From: Pseudonocardia benzenivorans CB1190
Lineage (GTDB): Bacteria > Actinomycetota > Actinomycetes > Mycobacteriales > Pseudonocardiaceae
DNA: 64,000 nucleotides
Reading direction: 5' to 3'
Assembly: GCF_000196675.2 (NCBI RefSeq)
Contig: NC_015312.1
Coordinates: 1,302,001-1,366,000 of the forward strand
In this document: positions 26,340 to 35,782 of the stretch, piece by piece
How the letters are laid out: each line of letters begins with the position of its first letter
How positions within the stretch are numbered: position 1 is the stretch's first letter
Position numbers and translations under genes: made by a program
Notes under the pieces: model-generated
The model's input: the letters and a program-made list of their open reading frames with translations, nothing else
Databases searched by the model: none
What the model was told of the DNA's origin: nothing

Positions 26340-29300
26340 ACCTGCCGGACCTCGTCGAGGCACTTGGTGTCCACCAGACGGGCGTCCTGCCATCGCCACA
26401 AGAACTGGCGAGCCTGATCGCCGACGTCGAAATAAGGGCCTTCCGCGGAGACTTCGCCGTTGACGAGAACCTCGAACGTGCTGCGTGGTACCTCCACGCG
26501 GTTGCGTCGGCATCGGAAGCCGCCGAGTTGTATACGCCGGCACGACAACGTCGAGCTTTTGCCGTAAGCGCACACGTCTTCGACTTGACCTTGGCAGACC
26601 CCCGCCATGATGCACGCCAACGCCTGAACCTTGCCTTCGGCGCACAAGTCGGCTACCGACGCGCTGACCTCGACCCGAACGCCACGGCGGTATACCGCCG
26701 TGTCTCGGACCTCCTCGTCGACACCACACCACTAGTCGATCACGCTGACACACTGGCGGTCGAGGCCGGCGTTGCCTTCCTCGGCCTCGACACGAGGTTC
26801 CTGTTCCCCCTACTTCGCAGTTGGCGACGCCAACTCACCGAACTCGCCACAACAGTCGAGCTCGACGACCTCCAGTCGACGATGTTTGGTCCAGCACAAC
26901 AGATCGTGCGCGCCGTGTGGTCGCTGCTCCGGTTCTTAGCATTCGGCACCGCCCGCCAGCTGCCAGTAGCGCGAGCGGCGCTGGTGTCCGTCCTGGACGG
27001 TACTGCGGGAACCGGAGACCTCGACGCCCGCTGGGTAGCCGCACACCTCTTGTCGATCGCCGATGGCCTTGAATCTGGCAGCCTCTACTCGATCCTTCCC
27101 CCTGGAACCCCGAGCGCCGTGGCGCAGGCGTTTTGCCTTGCTGACCCGCCGGTCTTGACTCTGTGGCCACCTCAAAGAGAACTGCTTGAGCGGCCAGGAA
27201 TGAACCCTTTGGACCCAGCCACGCGCCGGCTGCTCTTGTCAGTACCTACCAGTGCAGGGAAGACGTTGCTCGCGCAGCTGATCATCTGCACTCACATCGC
27301 GACGCAGCCGGGGGGAGTCTGCTATGTCACCCCGTTGCGCAGCCTTGGACGGGAGATGCGAAAAGCGCTGTCGGGACGGCTTCGGGTACTCAACCGCGAG
27401 TTGAGTGACGACAGCGACCTGTTCGACATCTTGTCGTTCTCGCAAGACCCCGCCGACGTCGAGGTTACGACACCCGAACGACTGATGCACCTGCTGCGTC
27501 ATGACGCCGACGCTGTCATGCAACGCTTTTCCTTGTTCGTCATCGATGAAGCGCACCTACTGGCGCAACCAGGGCGAGGGTTCACGGTAGAAGGACTGCT
27601 CGCTTACCTCATGGCGGCGGACGAGAACCCGCGGATTGTGCTTCTCTCCGGCGTACTCGGAAATGCTGCCTCGCTCGCGTCCTGGCTTGACTCTGAGCGT
27701 CCAGAAGTATTGTTTACGTCTGATTGGCGGGGACCCCGCCGTCTCCATGCGCTACTCAACACCTTGCCAGTCTGGGACTCCGCGGTGCGGAGTCTCCGAA
27801 AGTCGGCACAGTACCCAACGCGGGTCACTGTGCCACAGGTGGCGCAGCTACGTCTTCGTCCTGCCGAGGCGGGGCCGGTCACGACACTTACTACAAGCCC
27901 TCAACAGCCGCTGGGTGAGTTGATTCTCAAGGAAACATCGACTGGAGTCAGGAGTAAGGATGGCGGCACGCCTGGGTACAAGATCTTCGCCGCGGCAGCT
28001 TCCATACTGACGCACGCGGGCAGTCTATTGATGATCGTGTCGTCGCGAACCATGGCGCGTGACGCTGCCAAATCCTTGGCAGATCACCTACCGCTGCGTG
28101 AAGTCGCGCGTGAGCTCGTCGAATTTCTCCGTGAGCGGCTCGGCGACCAGCACCCGCTGATTGCGTGTGCCGAACACGGCGTCGCATACCACCATGCCGG
28201 CCTGCCCGTCGACGTTCTCGACGCGATCGAGGAGGCAGTCCGAACCGAGGTCCTATTGGCGATCGTTTCTACGAGCACGCTGACCGACGGGGTAAACCTG
28301 CCGGTTCGGACAGTCGTGATCGCCGAAACTCGGTTTGAAGGTCAACACCCTGGCGCTCAACTCGGAGCCGCGCGGCTTATGAACGCCATCGGGCGAGCTG
28401 GACGGGCCGGCCGTGAGTCCGAAGGCTGGATCGTGCTCGCGCTACAGAAGCGCTCCGAACTCAAGGATTTTGATGAGCTTCGCCCGAATGACGAGGCGCT
28501 GGAAGCCCGCTCCACTCTTTTGGCAGACGAGTCGCTGACAGCCCTTGCCGATGCAGAGGAGCTCATCGCCACTACGGCTGACGCGGTCTTCCAACTTGCG
28601 CCGGACACAGTCGCGTCCGACTTCGTCTCGTATACATGGTTTGTCCTAACGACGCTGCAGCCACTGTGGACGGTCTTCGACGATCCCATCCAGATGGACA
28701 TCGTCCTCGACAAACTACTGGCATTTCAGCAGATGGACCCGGCGCTTCGGCAACGCTGGCTGCGGCTGGCCGAACAGGTTCGAGCCACTTATGAACGTGC
28801 AAGCCCAGCGCAGCGACGGCGTTGGACAGCTGCCGGAACCTCGCTCGGTACCGCGGCGCGGCTAGATGCTATAGCCGGTCGGGTAGTTGGCGCTGTTGCC
28901 GCACGGGAATATGAGCTTCGCCAACAGGGCGTTGCTATCCCTGATGACGCATGGTACTGGCCACTCAACGAGACTATTCTACTGTTGTCAGAACAACAAG
29001 TACTCACATTACTGTTGGCACAACCAGAAGCCGACAACTGCTGGAAGTTCTGGTCGACGAGGGCTAAGGGAACCAAGAACCTAATCGATGTGTCCATCGT
29101 AGATGGATTGACCGGCTGGATAGACGGCCTTGACGTTCCTGCTCTTGCCGAACGGATCCTTCCCGGTCTTGCCGTCGAGTGGCAGTTGGAACAGACTGTC
29201 GACGCCATCAGCTCAACATTCGAACACTATTTGGCTTGGACTGTCGGCGTGCTCGTCGAGCAAGTCAACGCCGGCCTTGAGGAAGCCGGGCTTGTAAGCC

Positions 29301-29836
29301 GCCTTCGGCCCGACACCGCATGGTGCATCCGACACGGGGTCAACACACCGCACGCTCTGGCGTTGCTCAACGAAGGAGTGCGTTCTCGTCGATTGGCACA
29401 TGCCGTCGGGAGCGAGGCGCAGCGCCAAGGTGTCGAGGTTGAAGACGTACGGTCATGGCTCGCGAGCCTCCATATCCGAGGCTGGCGGAGCACATTTGAC
29501 GCGGTGGCACGCGAGATCCTCGATCTCTTGCAGTTCATCCGGGCTCGTCGAAACAATGTGCTGCGATCTCTGCTTGAGACAGGACGCGCCCAAGTGACAC
29601 TTCGCAGTGAGCTTGCAATTGCTTATCAGGTGCCGGAGATCGTCTATATTTCGACAACGACCGATGCACCCTCCGAACTGCAGATCGTCAGCGACTCCGG
29701 CCTAGCGGTCGCAGTTGTCGATGTCGATTTACATGCAGATGTCGATGCTGTCCTAGCGAGCGGGCTTGACATCGTCATAACCATGCAAGGCCACGACTTG
29801 CACTTCGTGGCTCCCGAAATCGTCGGTTCCGACTAG
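26324..29836 (+). CDS. Ski2-like DExH helicase, HamB-like
   Basis: 1170 aa. Motif I SVPTSAGKTLLAQL, motif Ia CYVTPLRSLGREM, TTPERL, motif II FVIDEAHLL, motif III LLSGVLGN, motif IV/V region STLTDGVNLPVRTVVIAE and motif VI AIGRAGRAG are all visible, in Ski2-like order. A long C-terminal region of about 500 residues has no recognised motif. Together with the upstream nuclease it probably forms an anti-phage complex. This block has more A/T-rich codons than its neighbours, a sign of transfer. Confidence 0.8.
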   Translation: MERALNLPDLVEALGVHQTGVLPSPQELASLIADVEIRAFRGDFAVDENLERAAWYLHAVASASEAAELYTPARQRRAFAVSAHVFDLTLADPRHDARQRLNLAFGAQVGYRRADLDPNATAVYRRVSDLLVDTTPLVDHADTLAVEAGVAFLGLDTRFLFPLLRSWRRQLTELATTVELDDLQSTMFGPAQQIVRAVWSLLRFLAFGTARQLPVARAALVSVLDGTAGTGDLDARWVAAHLLSIADGLESGSLYSILPPGTPSAVAQAFCLADPPVLTLWPPQRELLERPGMNPLDPATRRLLLSVPTSAGKTLLAQLIICTHIATQPGGVCYVTPLRSLGREMRKALSGRLRVLNRELSDDSDLFDILSFSQDPADVEVTTPERLMHLLRHDADAVMQRFSLFVIDEAHLLAQPGRGFTVEGLLAYLMAADENPRIVLLSGVLGNAASLASWLDSERPEVLFTSDWRGPRRLHALLNTLPVWDSAVRSLRKSAQYPTRVTVPQVAQLRLRPAEAGPVTTLTTSPQQPLGELILKETSTGVRSKDGGTPGYKIFAAAASILTHAGSLLMIVSSRTMARDAAKSLADHLPLREVARELVEFLRERLGDQHPLIACAEHGVAYHHAGLPVDVLDAIEEAVRTEVLLAIVSTSTLTDGVNLPVRTVVIAETRFEGQHPGAQLGAARLMNAIGRAGRAGRESEGWIVLALQKRSELKDFDELRPNDEALEARSTLLADESLTALADAEELIATTADAVFQLAPDTVASDFVSYTWFVLTTLQPLWTVFDDPIQMDIVLDKLLAFQQMDPALRQRWLRLAEQVRATYERASPAQRRRWTAAGTSLGTAARLDAIAGRVVGAVAAREYELRQQGVAIPDDAWYWPLNETILLLSEQQVLTLLLAQPEADNCWKFWSTRAKGTKNLIDVSIVDGLTGWIDGLDVPALAERILPGLAVEWQLEQTVDAISSTFEHYLAWTVGVLVEQVNAGLEEAGLVSRLRPDTAWCIRHGVNTPHALALLNEGVRSRRLAHAVGSEAQRQGVEVEDVRSWLASLHIRGWRSTFDAVAREILDLLQFIRARRNNVLRSLLETGRAQVTLRSELAIAYQVPEIVYISTTTDAPSELQIVSDSGLAVAVVDVDLHADVDAVLASGLDIVITMQGHDLHFVAPEIVGSD

Positions 29837-30179
29837 TGAGCGAGGAGGTCAAGCGTTGGACCCTCAAGAACGCGGCGAAGATCAACTGGTTCCTAGGGGC
29901 GACCGAAGACGGCTGACTGCGGTGACGACGTCTGCAGGTCGACGGTCGGTACTGTTCGAAGTTCACGGCTTCGGGCACGACGAATCCTCCGTTTGCCTGC
30001 CAGCTCGGCGGAATCGGCATCTTCCACCGAAGGTGGCTCACGATGGTCAGTTACGACGGTGCACGATGAGGTCATGGTGAAGACGGTGTACCTGTCGGGT
30101 CAGGCGAAACCGGTCGTATTGACGCGGCCATCTGGGTCCGATGCCGTGTTCGCTCGTCCGCGCAGCGCTGGGGTCTGAG
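29837..30179. other. intergenic stretch with one tiny open frame
   Basis: A GTG at 29836 overlaps the helicase stop (TAGTG) and opens 26 codons ending at 29916 (begins SEEVKRWTLKNAAKINWF). It might be a translated micropeptide or the start of a decayed gene. Nothing else is supported in the stretch. The next gene starts at 30180. Confidence 0.3.
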
Positions 30180-31574
30180 ATGGCAGCCGACCCGATTGAT
30201 GCGAATATCGACGCCCGCGAGTTAACCAGAGAGCTCGTGTCAGGTCTGCACCATCTTCGGCACGTCGACCTGGACAAAGCGGGTACAGCGTTGGGTTTGG
30301 TCATACCACCGGAGCATCCGGACCCGTCACAGGTCGGCGAGGGGAAGCCGTTGTCCAAACGGCAGCGGCTCGACATGGCGTTCGACGCCATTGCACCGAG
30401 TGATTACGAGGCCGTGTGTGCCAGCTTCCTCAAGCATGGTGATCTAACGATCGAACTGAGCAACCGAGTCGAGGACCTGCTTTGGTCACGCGAAAACTGG
30501 CCGCAGATTACCGCCCGGACACGCCGTGAAGTCGCCGAAGCGCTGGACGCGTTCGATGCGATCTGGTTGGAGGCGGACGGACTTCTCAACCTGGTCAAGC
30601 GGCACTGGGTGTTGCCCTCACCCGAGTGGTCGTTCGAGCCCACGGACCCGTATGAGCCGGTCGTGCGGCACATGTTCCGCTTCCCGGGCGACTGGACAAC
30701 GCTGCAGTTCTTCAAGGAGATCGGTGCTCTAAACGGTGGAGATCGCCGGTTCGTGCTGTTCCTGGAAGGGCTGTTGTCTGCGTCGGTGAACCCGAGGGAG
30801 GCACGACAGCGGGAGATGGTCGCAGCCATCTCGCCGATCCTTGCCCGCGCGGGCCTGAAGGTTACGGAGTCCGGCACGAATGACGGCTACCCGACCTTCA
30901 CGATCGTTGCGCTGGGAACCCGACCTCGGCCAGCCCAACTTATCCTCTTTGCCGGTCGGCACGGTAAGCCTGCGCTGCGGCTGCGCGACGTGCTTGATCA
31001 GAGCATCGAGATATTGACTGGGGATGACGCCGTACTCACCTACGACGTCCCCGTCGGCGATCGCGGCCTGACCTGGCGAGACGTAGAGTCATGGTGGTCG
31101 CACCGCAAGGGCATCCCCGCCGACCAGGCGAAGCTTGAGCTTTGGCGACGGCTAGTGACAGTTTGTGCCGATGCGTCACCAGCTCAGCACGCGCTACTCG
31201 TTGCATACTACGACTACGCGAAGGACCACGACCCGCTGTTCGCGCTGTTACCGGAGGTTTGGTTGCATTGGGATCCAATCTCGCGGAGACAGCGCGGCGA
31301 GGACGCCTTCCTGAACCAACGCATGGACTTCCTGATGTTGTTGCCTGGGCTCAGGCGAGTCGTGCTTGAAGTCGATGGGGAACAGCACTACGCGACCCCC
31401 TCCCGGCAACCGAGCCCTCGTATCTACAGCGAGACCACCCGCGGCGATCGCGACCTTCGCCTGGCCGGATACGAGGTCTACCGCTTCAGCGGCTACGAAC
31501 TCAGCGAAGACCGCGCCACTAAGACCGTCTCAGACTTCTTCGACCGGCTCCTAGCTGGGTCATATCGGGCGTAA
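30180..31574 (+). CDS. AbiJ-like protein with C-terminal PD-(D/E)XK nuclease-like domain
   Basis: 464 aa. ATG 30180 has a GGGG site upstream; 30141 is a possible earlier start. The middle (MFRFPGDWTTLQFF, RRFVLFLEGLLSASVNP) resembles the AbiJ N-terminal domain 3 found in abortive-infection proteins (from memory). The C-terminal 110 residues read as a Vsr/DUF559-like nuclease: MDFLMLLPGLRRVVLEVDGEQHY, then DRDLRLAGYEVYRF. Position beside the nuclease-helicase pair fits a defence role. The family match is moderate; no partner is needed for this type. Confidence 0.6.
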   Translation: MAADPIDANIDARELTRELVSGLHHLRHVDLDKAGTALGLVIPPEHPDPSQVGEGKPLSKRQRLDMAFDAIAPSDYEAVCASFLKHGDLTIELSNRVEDLLWSRENWPQITARTRREVAEALDAFDAIWLEADGLLNLVKRHWVLPSPEWSFEPTDPYEPVVRHMFRFPGDWTTLQFFKEIGALNGGDRRFVLFLEGLLSASVNPREARQREMVAAISPILARAGLKVTESGTNDGYPTFTIVALGTRPRPAQLILFAGRHGKPALRLRDVLDQSIEILTGDDAVLTYDVPVGDRGLTWRDVESWWSHRKGIPADQAKLELWRRLVTVCADASPAQHALLVAYYDYAKDHDPLFALLPEVWLHWDPISRRQRGEDAFLNQRMDFLMLLPGLRRVVLEVDGEQHYATPSRQPSPRIYSETTRGDRDLRLAGYEVYRFSGYELSEDRATKTVSDFFDRLLAGSYRA

Positions 31575-31743
31575 ACGACCAGTTCGAGTACGTTTGGCCG
31601 CCGTCCGGCGCGACGACCGGTCACAGCAATACCTCAGCGGTGATCGGCACAGATTCGGCCCGCCGAGGGTCCAGCGTGTCCACAACGAGTCAGGAGCGAC
31701 ATCGGCAGCGTCATTGCATCCGATATACGGCTCGCCCAGCGAC
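31575..31743. other. short convergent intergenic stretch
   Basis: Less than 200 bp between two convergent genes. No clear hairpin terminator or gene is seen. Confidence 0.4.
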
Positions 31744-33000
31744 TCAGGTCCCGTCGAAGTACACCTCCGCGGTTCGGCGGATCTGTGCCAGCCGCTTCGA
31801 AATGGCGCTGTGGTTGGCGTAGCCGAGAACCTCGGCGATCTCGGTTTTCTTAGTCATGCCACTGTTGAGCAGCACCACGATCTGCTGGTTACGCGCATCC
31901 ATGAGCGCGAGGAAGTCGTTGGTGACCAGATTGCCCAACACCTCGCTCTCCGGCCCTTGGACCGGGATCGTGTCGGTCAACTCGACGAGCTTCACCGTGA
32001 CCTTGCGTCGCTTGCCGTGCAGCTTGCGTTCGAAGTCTTCGCGTGCATACGACCACTGGCTGGAGAAGTCGTCCTCTACGCGGTGGGAACGGACGGCGTC
32101 CAGGATGCCGCGGAGTTGGCCGGTCCGGTCGGCGGCATCCACGGTCTCAACCACGGCGTCTTGGGCGTCATCCTCACCGAACCACACAGGGCCGCCCATC
32201 CGCGGATTGCCGGCGATAGCTCCGGCGAGCACGCTCCCGTCCTCCAAGGTGACCGGGCTGGGGGTCTTGCCCTTGTCGACCTCGGGGAAGTCCCTCAGCC
32301 GGTCCTGGATCGTCGCGGTGACCGCGGGCACCCAGAAGTCGAGGTTGTGGGCCAGCAGCCGGATCGGGTCGTCGGCCGAGAACGCCTTCATCTTCGACCC
32401 GGACATCAGGTGCGGCCAGACCGTCCACGCCCAGGCGCTGGCCAGCCGGGCTTCGAAGTCGGTCGGGAGGAAGTCGTCGATGCCTGCCCAGTCAGCCATG
32501 AACGGCCATTGGCCACCACGCAACAGCGGGAGTCCGAACATGTCCAGGACGCGCTTGGGCAGCAGGTGGAAGAGCGGCGCGTACTCGAAGTACCGGGCGC
32601 GTGTCCGAGGCACGAACGTGACGTTGACGTCGCCGAGGTCTGCGATCTTCGCCATCGGTTTGGGCAGGTCGTCCATGTCGAAGAAGCGTCGCCGGAACTG
32701 GGCTGACTCCCACAGCATGTTCCACTGCCCGACCGCTCCGACCAGCTCCATGTCCGATCGGGCCATCGGGAGCGCCACGTACTCGGGCGGAGCGGGTTCC
32801 AGCGGACGGAGCACGCCATTGAACAGGAAGCCGGCCGACATGTTCTTCAGGCTTGGAAACTCTTCCGGGGTTGCCTTCCCATCGGGAAGGAACACGCCGT
32901 CGCGGCGCCATTCCAGGATCTCGGCCGCGGTTGGCTCGCGCTCATCGCTCACCCGGTCCTCCGCGTGCCGTTGTGCTGGCCGTTCGTCGATCTGCGTCAT
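31744..33000 (-). CDS. hypothetical protein with C-terminal helix-turn-helix
   Basis: 418 aa from ATG 33000; the longer frame to 33210 has no better start. About 360 residues of unknown, acidic and aromatic-rich sequence are followed by ALMDARNQQIVVLLNSGMTKKTEIAEVLGYANHSAISKRLAQI, abbreviated here as a helix, TEIAEVLGYANHSAISKRL, and a tail; that last part looks like a DNA-binding helix-turn-helix. It lies between defence-type genes and mobile-element genes. No enzymatic motif seen. It could regulate the neighbours or be a defence effector. Confidence 0.6.
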   Translation of the reverse strand: MTQIDERPAQRHAEDRVSDEREPTAAEILEWRRDGVFLPDGKATPEEFPSLKNMSAGFLFNGVLRPLEPAPPEYVALPMARSDMELVGAVGQWNMLWESAQFRRRFFDMDDLPKPMAKIADLGDVNVTFVPRTRARYFEYAPLFHLLPKRVLDMFGLPLLRGGQWPFMADWAGIDDFLPTDFEARLASAWAWTVWPHLMSGSKMKAFSADDPIRLLAHNLDFWVPAVTATIQDRLRDFPEVDKGKTPSPVTLEDGSVLAGAIAGNPRMGGPVWFGEDDAQDAVVETVDAADRTGQLRGILDAVRSHRVEDDFSSQWSYAREDFERKLHGKRRKVTVKLVELTDTIPVQGPESEVLGNLVTNDFLALMDARNQQIVVLLNSGMTKKTEIAEVLGYANHSAISKRLAQIRRTAEVYFDGT

Positions 33001-33160
33001 ACCTACATCACGACAGTCTGCGCCGGATCCGTTCCGACCGCCGCGACAGTCACTGAGCGTTAGACCTTGCTTCACCTTCGACACTTTCGTGGTCCTCTGC
33101 TCCGTCTGGCGGCCCGCTGCCGAACGTCTTGAAGACCGTGGCCCGAGCGGACGGGAAGAG
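33001..33160. other. intergenic stretch
   Basis: No supported gene. Contains a few GACAGTC-like sequences on the upstream side of the 33000 start, but no convincing palindrome. Confidence 0.35.
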
Positions 33161-33403
33161 TCAGCGTCGCCCTGGAGAATGAGTGAGCCGAGGGCGACGG
33201 CGGCCACCAAAGCACGGACGACGCAACTCCGTCGTCCCGAACCGGCGGGACTGGGTGGGAGGACGCACCGCGGGCGTCACAACTGAGTCGGCATGGAGCA
33301 CGAGCGCGACCTCCAACTCAAGCATGGTCGGCGCTGGAACGCTGTCGATGTCCTCACACCAGGCAGCCAGCAATCCAGCGAGCTCGTCGTCCTCACCACC
33401 CAC
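33161..33403 (-). CDS. small hypothetical protein
   Basis: 80 aa from GTG 33403 with GAGGTG upstream. The first 40 residues look natural (ELAGLLAAWCEDIDSVPAPTMLELEVAL) and acidic; the last part is Arg/Pro-rich and less convincing. It follows the DUF2637 gene by 70 bp in the same direction. Real gene status is uncertain. Confidence 0.35.
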   Translation of the reverse strand: MGGEDDELAGLLAAWCEDIDSVPAPTMLELEVALVLHADSVVTPAVRPPTQSRRFGTTELRRPCFGGRRRPRLTHSPGRR

Positions 33404-33473
33404 GCCATCACCTCACCCGTTCGGTTATCACCAAGCGTCGTACCTGCTCGACCTGGCGTTACGCTTGCCACCG

Positions 33474-34277
33474 CTAGGCCACGAGCATCGCTCTCGCATG
33501 CGTCTCATCCGCCACGTCACTCTCGGCTCGCTGGGCCCCGACCTGCTCGTCGAACTCGGCCCGGACGGTCTTGACGAGGTGACGGGCCCGAGCAGCCCCC
33601 ACCCCGAGCCGGACGCGCAAGGTGTCGGCGGATATCGGCTTCTGGTGAGCCGCACGATGAGCGGCGTCCTCGCGCCGCGCCTGAGCCAAGAGCGCCTCCG
33701 GCGTGCGCTCAACGGCTGCTTTCTCTCGACCTTGCTGCAGAACGTCTTCGTCAGGTTGCGCCTGCGTCTCCGGCGCACCGTCATTCGAAGGCACATCGGT
33801 AGCCGACTCCGACCGCTCGACCTCGCGTGCGACTGGCGTACGACTTGTTGCGCCGATCGCTTGCAACAGGCCAGGGCCGACCTCGGACCATCCGATCAGG
33901 AGGAGCGGCCCTACCGCGTCGAACGCCGCCTTACCGAATTCGCTCGCGACGAGAGGCTCTGCCACGTTCAGCGCGAGCGTGACCACGCTGGCGAAGATCA
34001 GCAGTCGACGCGCTGGCCGTAGCACCTCCAAGGATGCACCGGTGAGAGCCAGATGCCGGGTGCCGAGCAGAAGCCCGAGGATCGAAAGGTCAACCGCGGG
34101 AGCCACGAGCGGAGCGACCCAAGTGGGCACGCCGAGCCGGAAGGCGAGGTTGAGGACGTTGCCGAAGCCGAAGAGGAAGGTGAGGCCGACGACGACGCCC
34201 ATGATCACGGTGACGGCCTGTACGACGGAGGCCCCGTCCGAAGCTGATCGCGTCGACATAGCTGCACGCCTGGTCAT
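33474..34277 (-). CDS. DUF2637 / Spd-type membrane protein with C-terminal winged helix
   Basis: 267 aa. The first 150 residues hold four hydrophobic segments ([64 protein letters not shown]), the DUF2637 pattern. The C-terminus has [29 protein letters not shown], abbreviated: a helix [12 protein letters not shown] followed by [14 protein letters not shown], as in actinomycete plasmid spread and transfer proteins. It overlaps the upstream gene by ATGA. It marks this block as part of a conjugative or integrative element. Confidence 0.75.
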   Translation of the reverse strand: MTRRAAMSTRSASDGASVVQAVTVIMGVVVGLTFLFGFGNVLNLAFRLGVPTWVAPLVAPAVDLSILGLLLGTRHLALTGASLEVLRPARRLLIFASVVTLALNVAEPLVASEFGKAAFDAVGPLLLIGWSEVGPGLLQAIGATSRTPVAREVERSESATDVPSNDGAPETQAQPDEDVLQQGREKAAVERTPEALLAQARREDAAHRAAHQKPISADTLRVRLGVGAARARHLVKTVRAEFDEQVGAQRAESDVADETHARAMLVA

Positions 34278-34732
34278 CGAGGACCACCTGCTTCGACGCG
34301 CGGGCGGCCGTGGGTGTCGCGGGTGGGGATGCCGCGTTCGCGCAGTTTGTTCAGCACCGTGGTGTGGTTGACGCCGAGGTGATCGCCGACTCGGGCCAGG
34401 GACCAGCCAAGGTTGTAGAGGTGGATGGCGTCGTCGACCTGATCGGGCGAAAGGCCGCGGCGGCGCATCGGCACGCCATGTCGGTGGAGGATGGTGCTGA
34501 CCGTCCGCCGTTCGACGCCGAACCTGTCACCGAGCTCGTACACCGTCGCGCCGGACCGGTAGCCGGCGATCAGCTGCTCGACCTGATCGGAGCGGAGTTG
34601 CCGAGCGCGGCCGGGGCGGTCGCGCTTCATCGACGGCGGCTCGGGTGTATCGAGGCTGGGAAGCTTCTCACGGAGCTCTTCCAGTGCCCTGACCTGGTCT
34701 TTTATGTTCGAGTAAGGTCCCCTAACCTCCAC
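34274..34732 (-). CDS. helix-turn-helix DNA-binding protein
   Basis: 152 aa, GTG start at 34732 (no strong ribosome site). Two repeated helix-turn-helix-like units are visible: [38 protein letters not shown] (given here only in outline, Y-R-S-G-A-T-V ... [12 protein letters not shown]) and a second with [21 protein letters not shown]. The pattern resembles resolvase or transposase HTH domains. It is coupled to the DUF2637 gene and is probably an element regulator or recombination accessory protein. Confidence 0.7.
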   Translation of the reverse strand: MEVRGPYSNIKDQVRALEELREKLPSLDTPEPPSMKRDRPGRARQLRSDQVEQLIAGYRSGATVYELGDRFGVERRTVSTILHRHGVPMRRRGLSPDQVDDAIHLYNLGWSLARVGDHLGVNHTTVLNKLRERGIPTRDTHGRPRVEAGGPR

Positions 34733-34746
34733 AGGGACCGGAGCAT

Positions 34747-34802
34747 CGGTAGCCCCTTAACCGGGTCTGACCTGCGGTTTCGCAAGGTCGAGGGGTTACC
34801 GA
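34747..34802. repeat. long imperfect inverted repeat (hairpin) at an element boundary
   Basis: CGGTAGCCCCT pairs with AGGGGTTACCG at the ends and ACCTGCG with CGCAAGGT inside, giving a stem-loop of about 55 nt. It sits between the helix-turn-helix gene start and the decayed chrB. It could be a transposon or integron-like end, an attachment site or a terminator; which one cannot be decided by eye. Confidence 0.5.
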
Positions 34803-34839
34803 TCGGGTTTTGTCGATTTTGCCCCCAACTAGAACCCGC

Positions 34840-35487
34840 TTTCGACGAGCGGATGGTTTCGAAGCTGCAGTCGCCTTGGTGGCGGCAGATTTCGACGCCA
34901 CGCATGTCGAACGGGGTCGCGTCGGCCGGGTCGGCGAGGAAGACGAACTCGGCGCCGGGGTCGATGTGGCGGCGGATGAGTCAGGCGCAGGCGGCGCGGT
35001 CGATGTGGATGTTGGCGCGGGTGGCTCATTTCACGAGAGCTGCTCTTGGGGTCGATGATGGGCTGGGCGAGGGTGTCGACGGCGGCGCTGGCCTGGTCGC
35101 GTTCGGTGGGTGGGAAGTAGTCGCGGCGGTGGTGGATGCGGCGCAGTTTGGCGCGTAGCCGCCGGGCCAGCGACAGTCGGGCGTTCTCGTCCCGGCTTGC
35201 TGCGGTGGTGGTCTCGGCGGTGACCTTGCCGGATTCGGCAGCACGGGCGGCGGCCAGGTCGCGTTCGGTGACCGTGGTGCCGGGGTGGGCGATCCGGATG
35301 GCGGCGTTGCCGCCGGCGTCGAGGATTCCGTCGGCGATCCAGTCGAGTGTTCGCGGGTGCGGGCGTCGGCCGGGAGGGCGATGAGGCCGTCGGAGATCTG
35401 CGCGACGCCGAGCCGCTTGAGCCCACCGGCCGTCCCGGCAATGGTGGCAGCTCACGCGGTAAACGGAGGTTGCGGTGGCCGTGCCAT
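34840..35487 (-). pseudogene. chrB: decayed chromate-resistance gene chrB
   Basis: Starting at ATG 35487 (AAGGAG upstream), fragments of the ChrB N-terminal domain appear in three frames (VYRVS; GLKRLGVAQISDGLIALPADART; LDWIADGILDAGG; RRDYFPPTERDQA), so there are several indels. The ChrB C-terminal domain follows in another frame from about 35034: TRANIHIDRAAC, then LIRRHIDPGAEFVFL, ATPFDMRGVEI. Two TGA codons (35028-35026 and 34983-34981) occur where the family has Trp. The sequence then ends abruptly near 34840, where the hairpin region begins. The gene is non-functional. Confidence 0.75.
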
Positions 35488-35518
35488 TGGCGCTCCTTCC
35501 GTTGAGGCGCCTGAACTT

Positions 35519-35782
35519 TCAGCCGAAGCGCCGCTCGGGCGGCGTGTCGCGTAGGGCCTCGCCGAAGGCGCGTAACCGGCCGACGACCTCGTCGGTGGGC
35601 AGGTCGTGGCGGGTAAGGGCGTTGGTGATCGCGCGGTAGGTGTCGGCTTCCAGGCCGCAGCGTCGGCACTCGTCCAAATGCTCCTGTATGCGGCGAGACG
35701 TCACGTCGTCGGTCTGTCCATCCAAATAGGACTGGAGAACTCGTGATACTTGCCAGCACTGGACAAGCGACAGGATCTTCAC
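35519..35782 (-). CDS. zf-HC2 anti-sigma factor
   Basis: 87 aa from GTG 35782, which overlaps the sigma stop as GTGA and has GGAGGT upstream. The zinc anti-sigma signature is present: HLDECRRCGLEAD, i.e. H-x3-C-x2-C near residue 35-41. It lacks a membrane segment, so it resembles RsrA-type soluble redox-sensing anti-sigma factors. It should bind and inhibit the ECF sigma factor encoded immediately upstream. Confidence 0.8.
   Translation of the reverse strand: MKILSLVQCWQVSRVLQSYLDGQTDDVTSRRIQEHLDECRRCGLEADTYRAITNALTRHDLPTDEVVGRLRAFGEALRDTPPERRFG

Noticed and set aside
33183-34022. 279-codon plus-strand frame opposite the DUF2637 gene
   Set aside because: The opposite strand encodes recognisable membrane helices and a winged helix, so this frame is a shadow.
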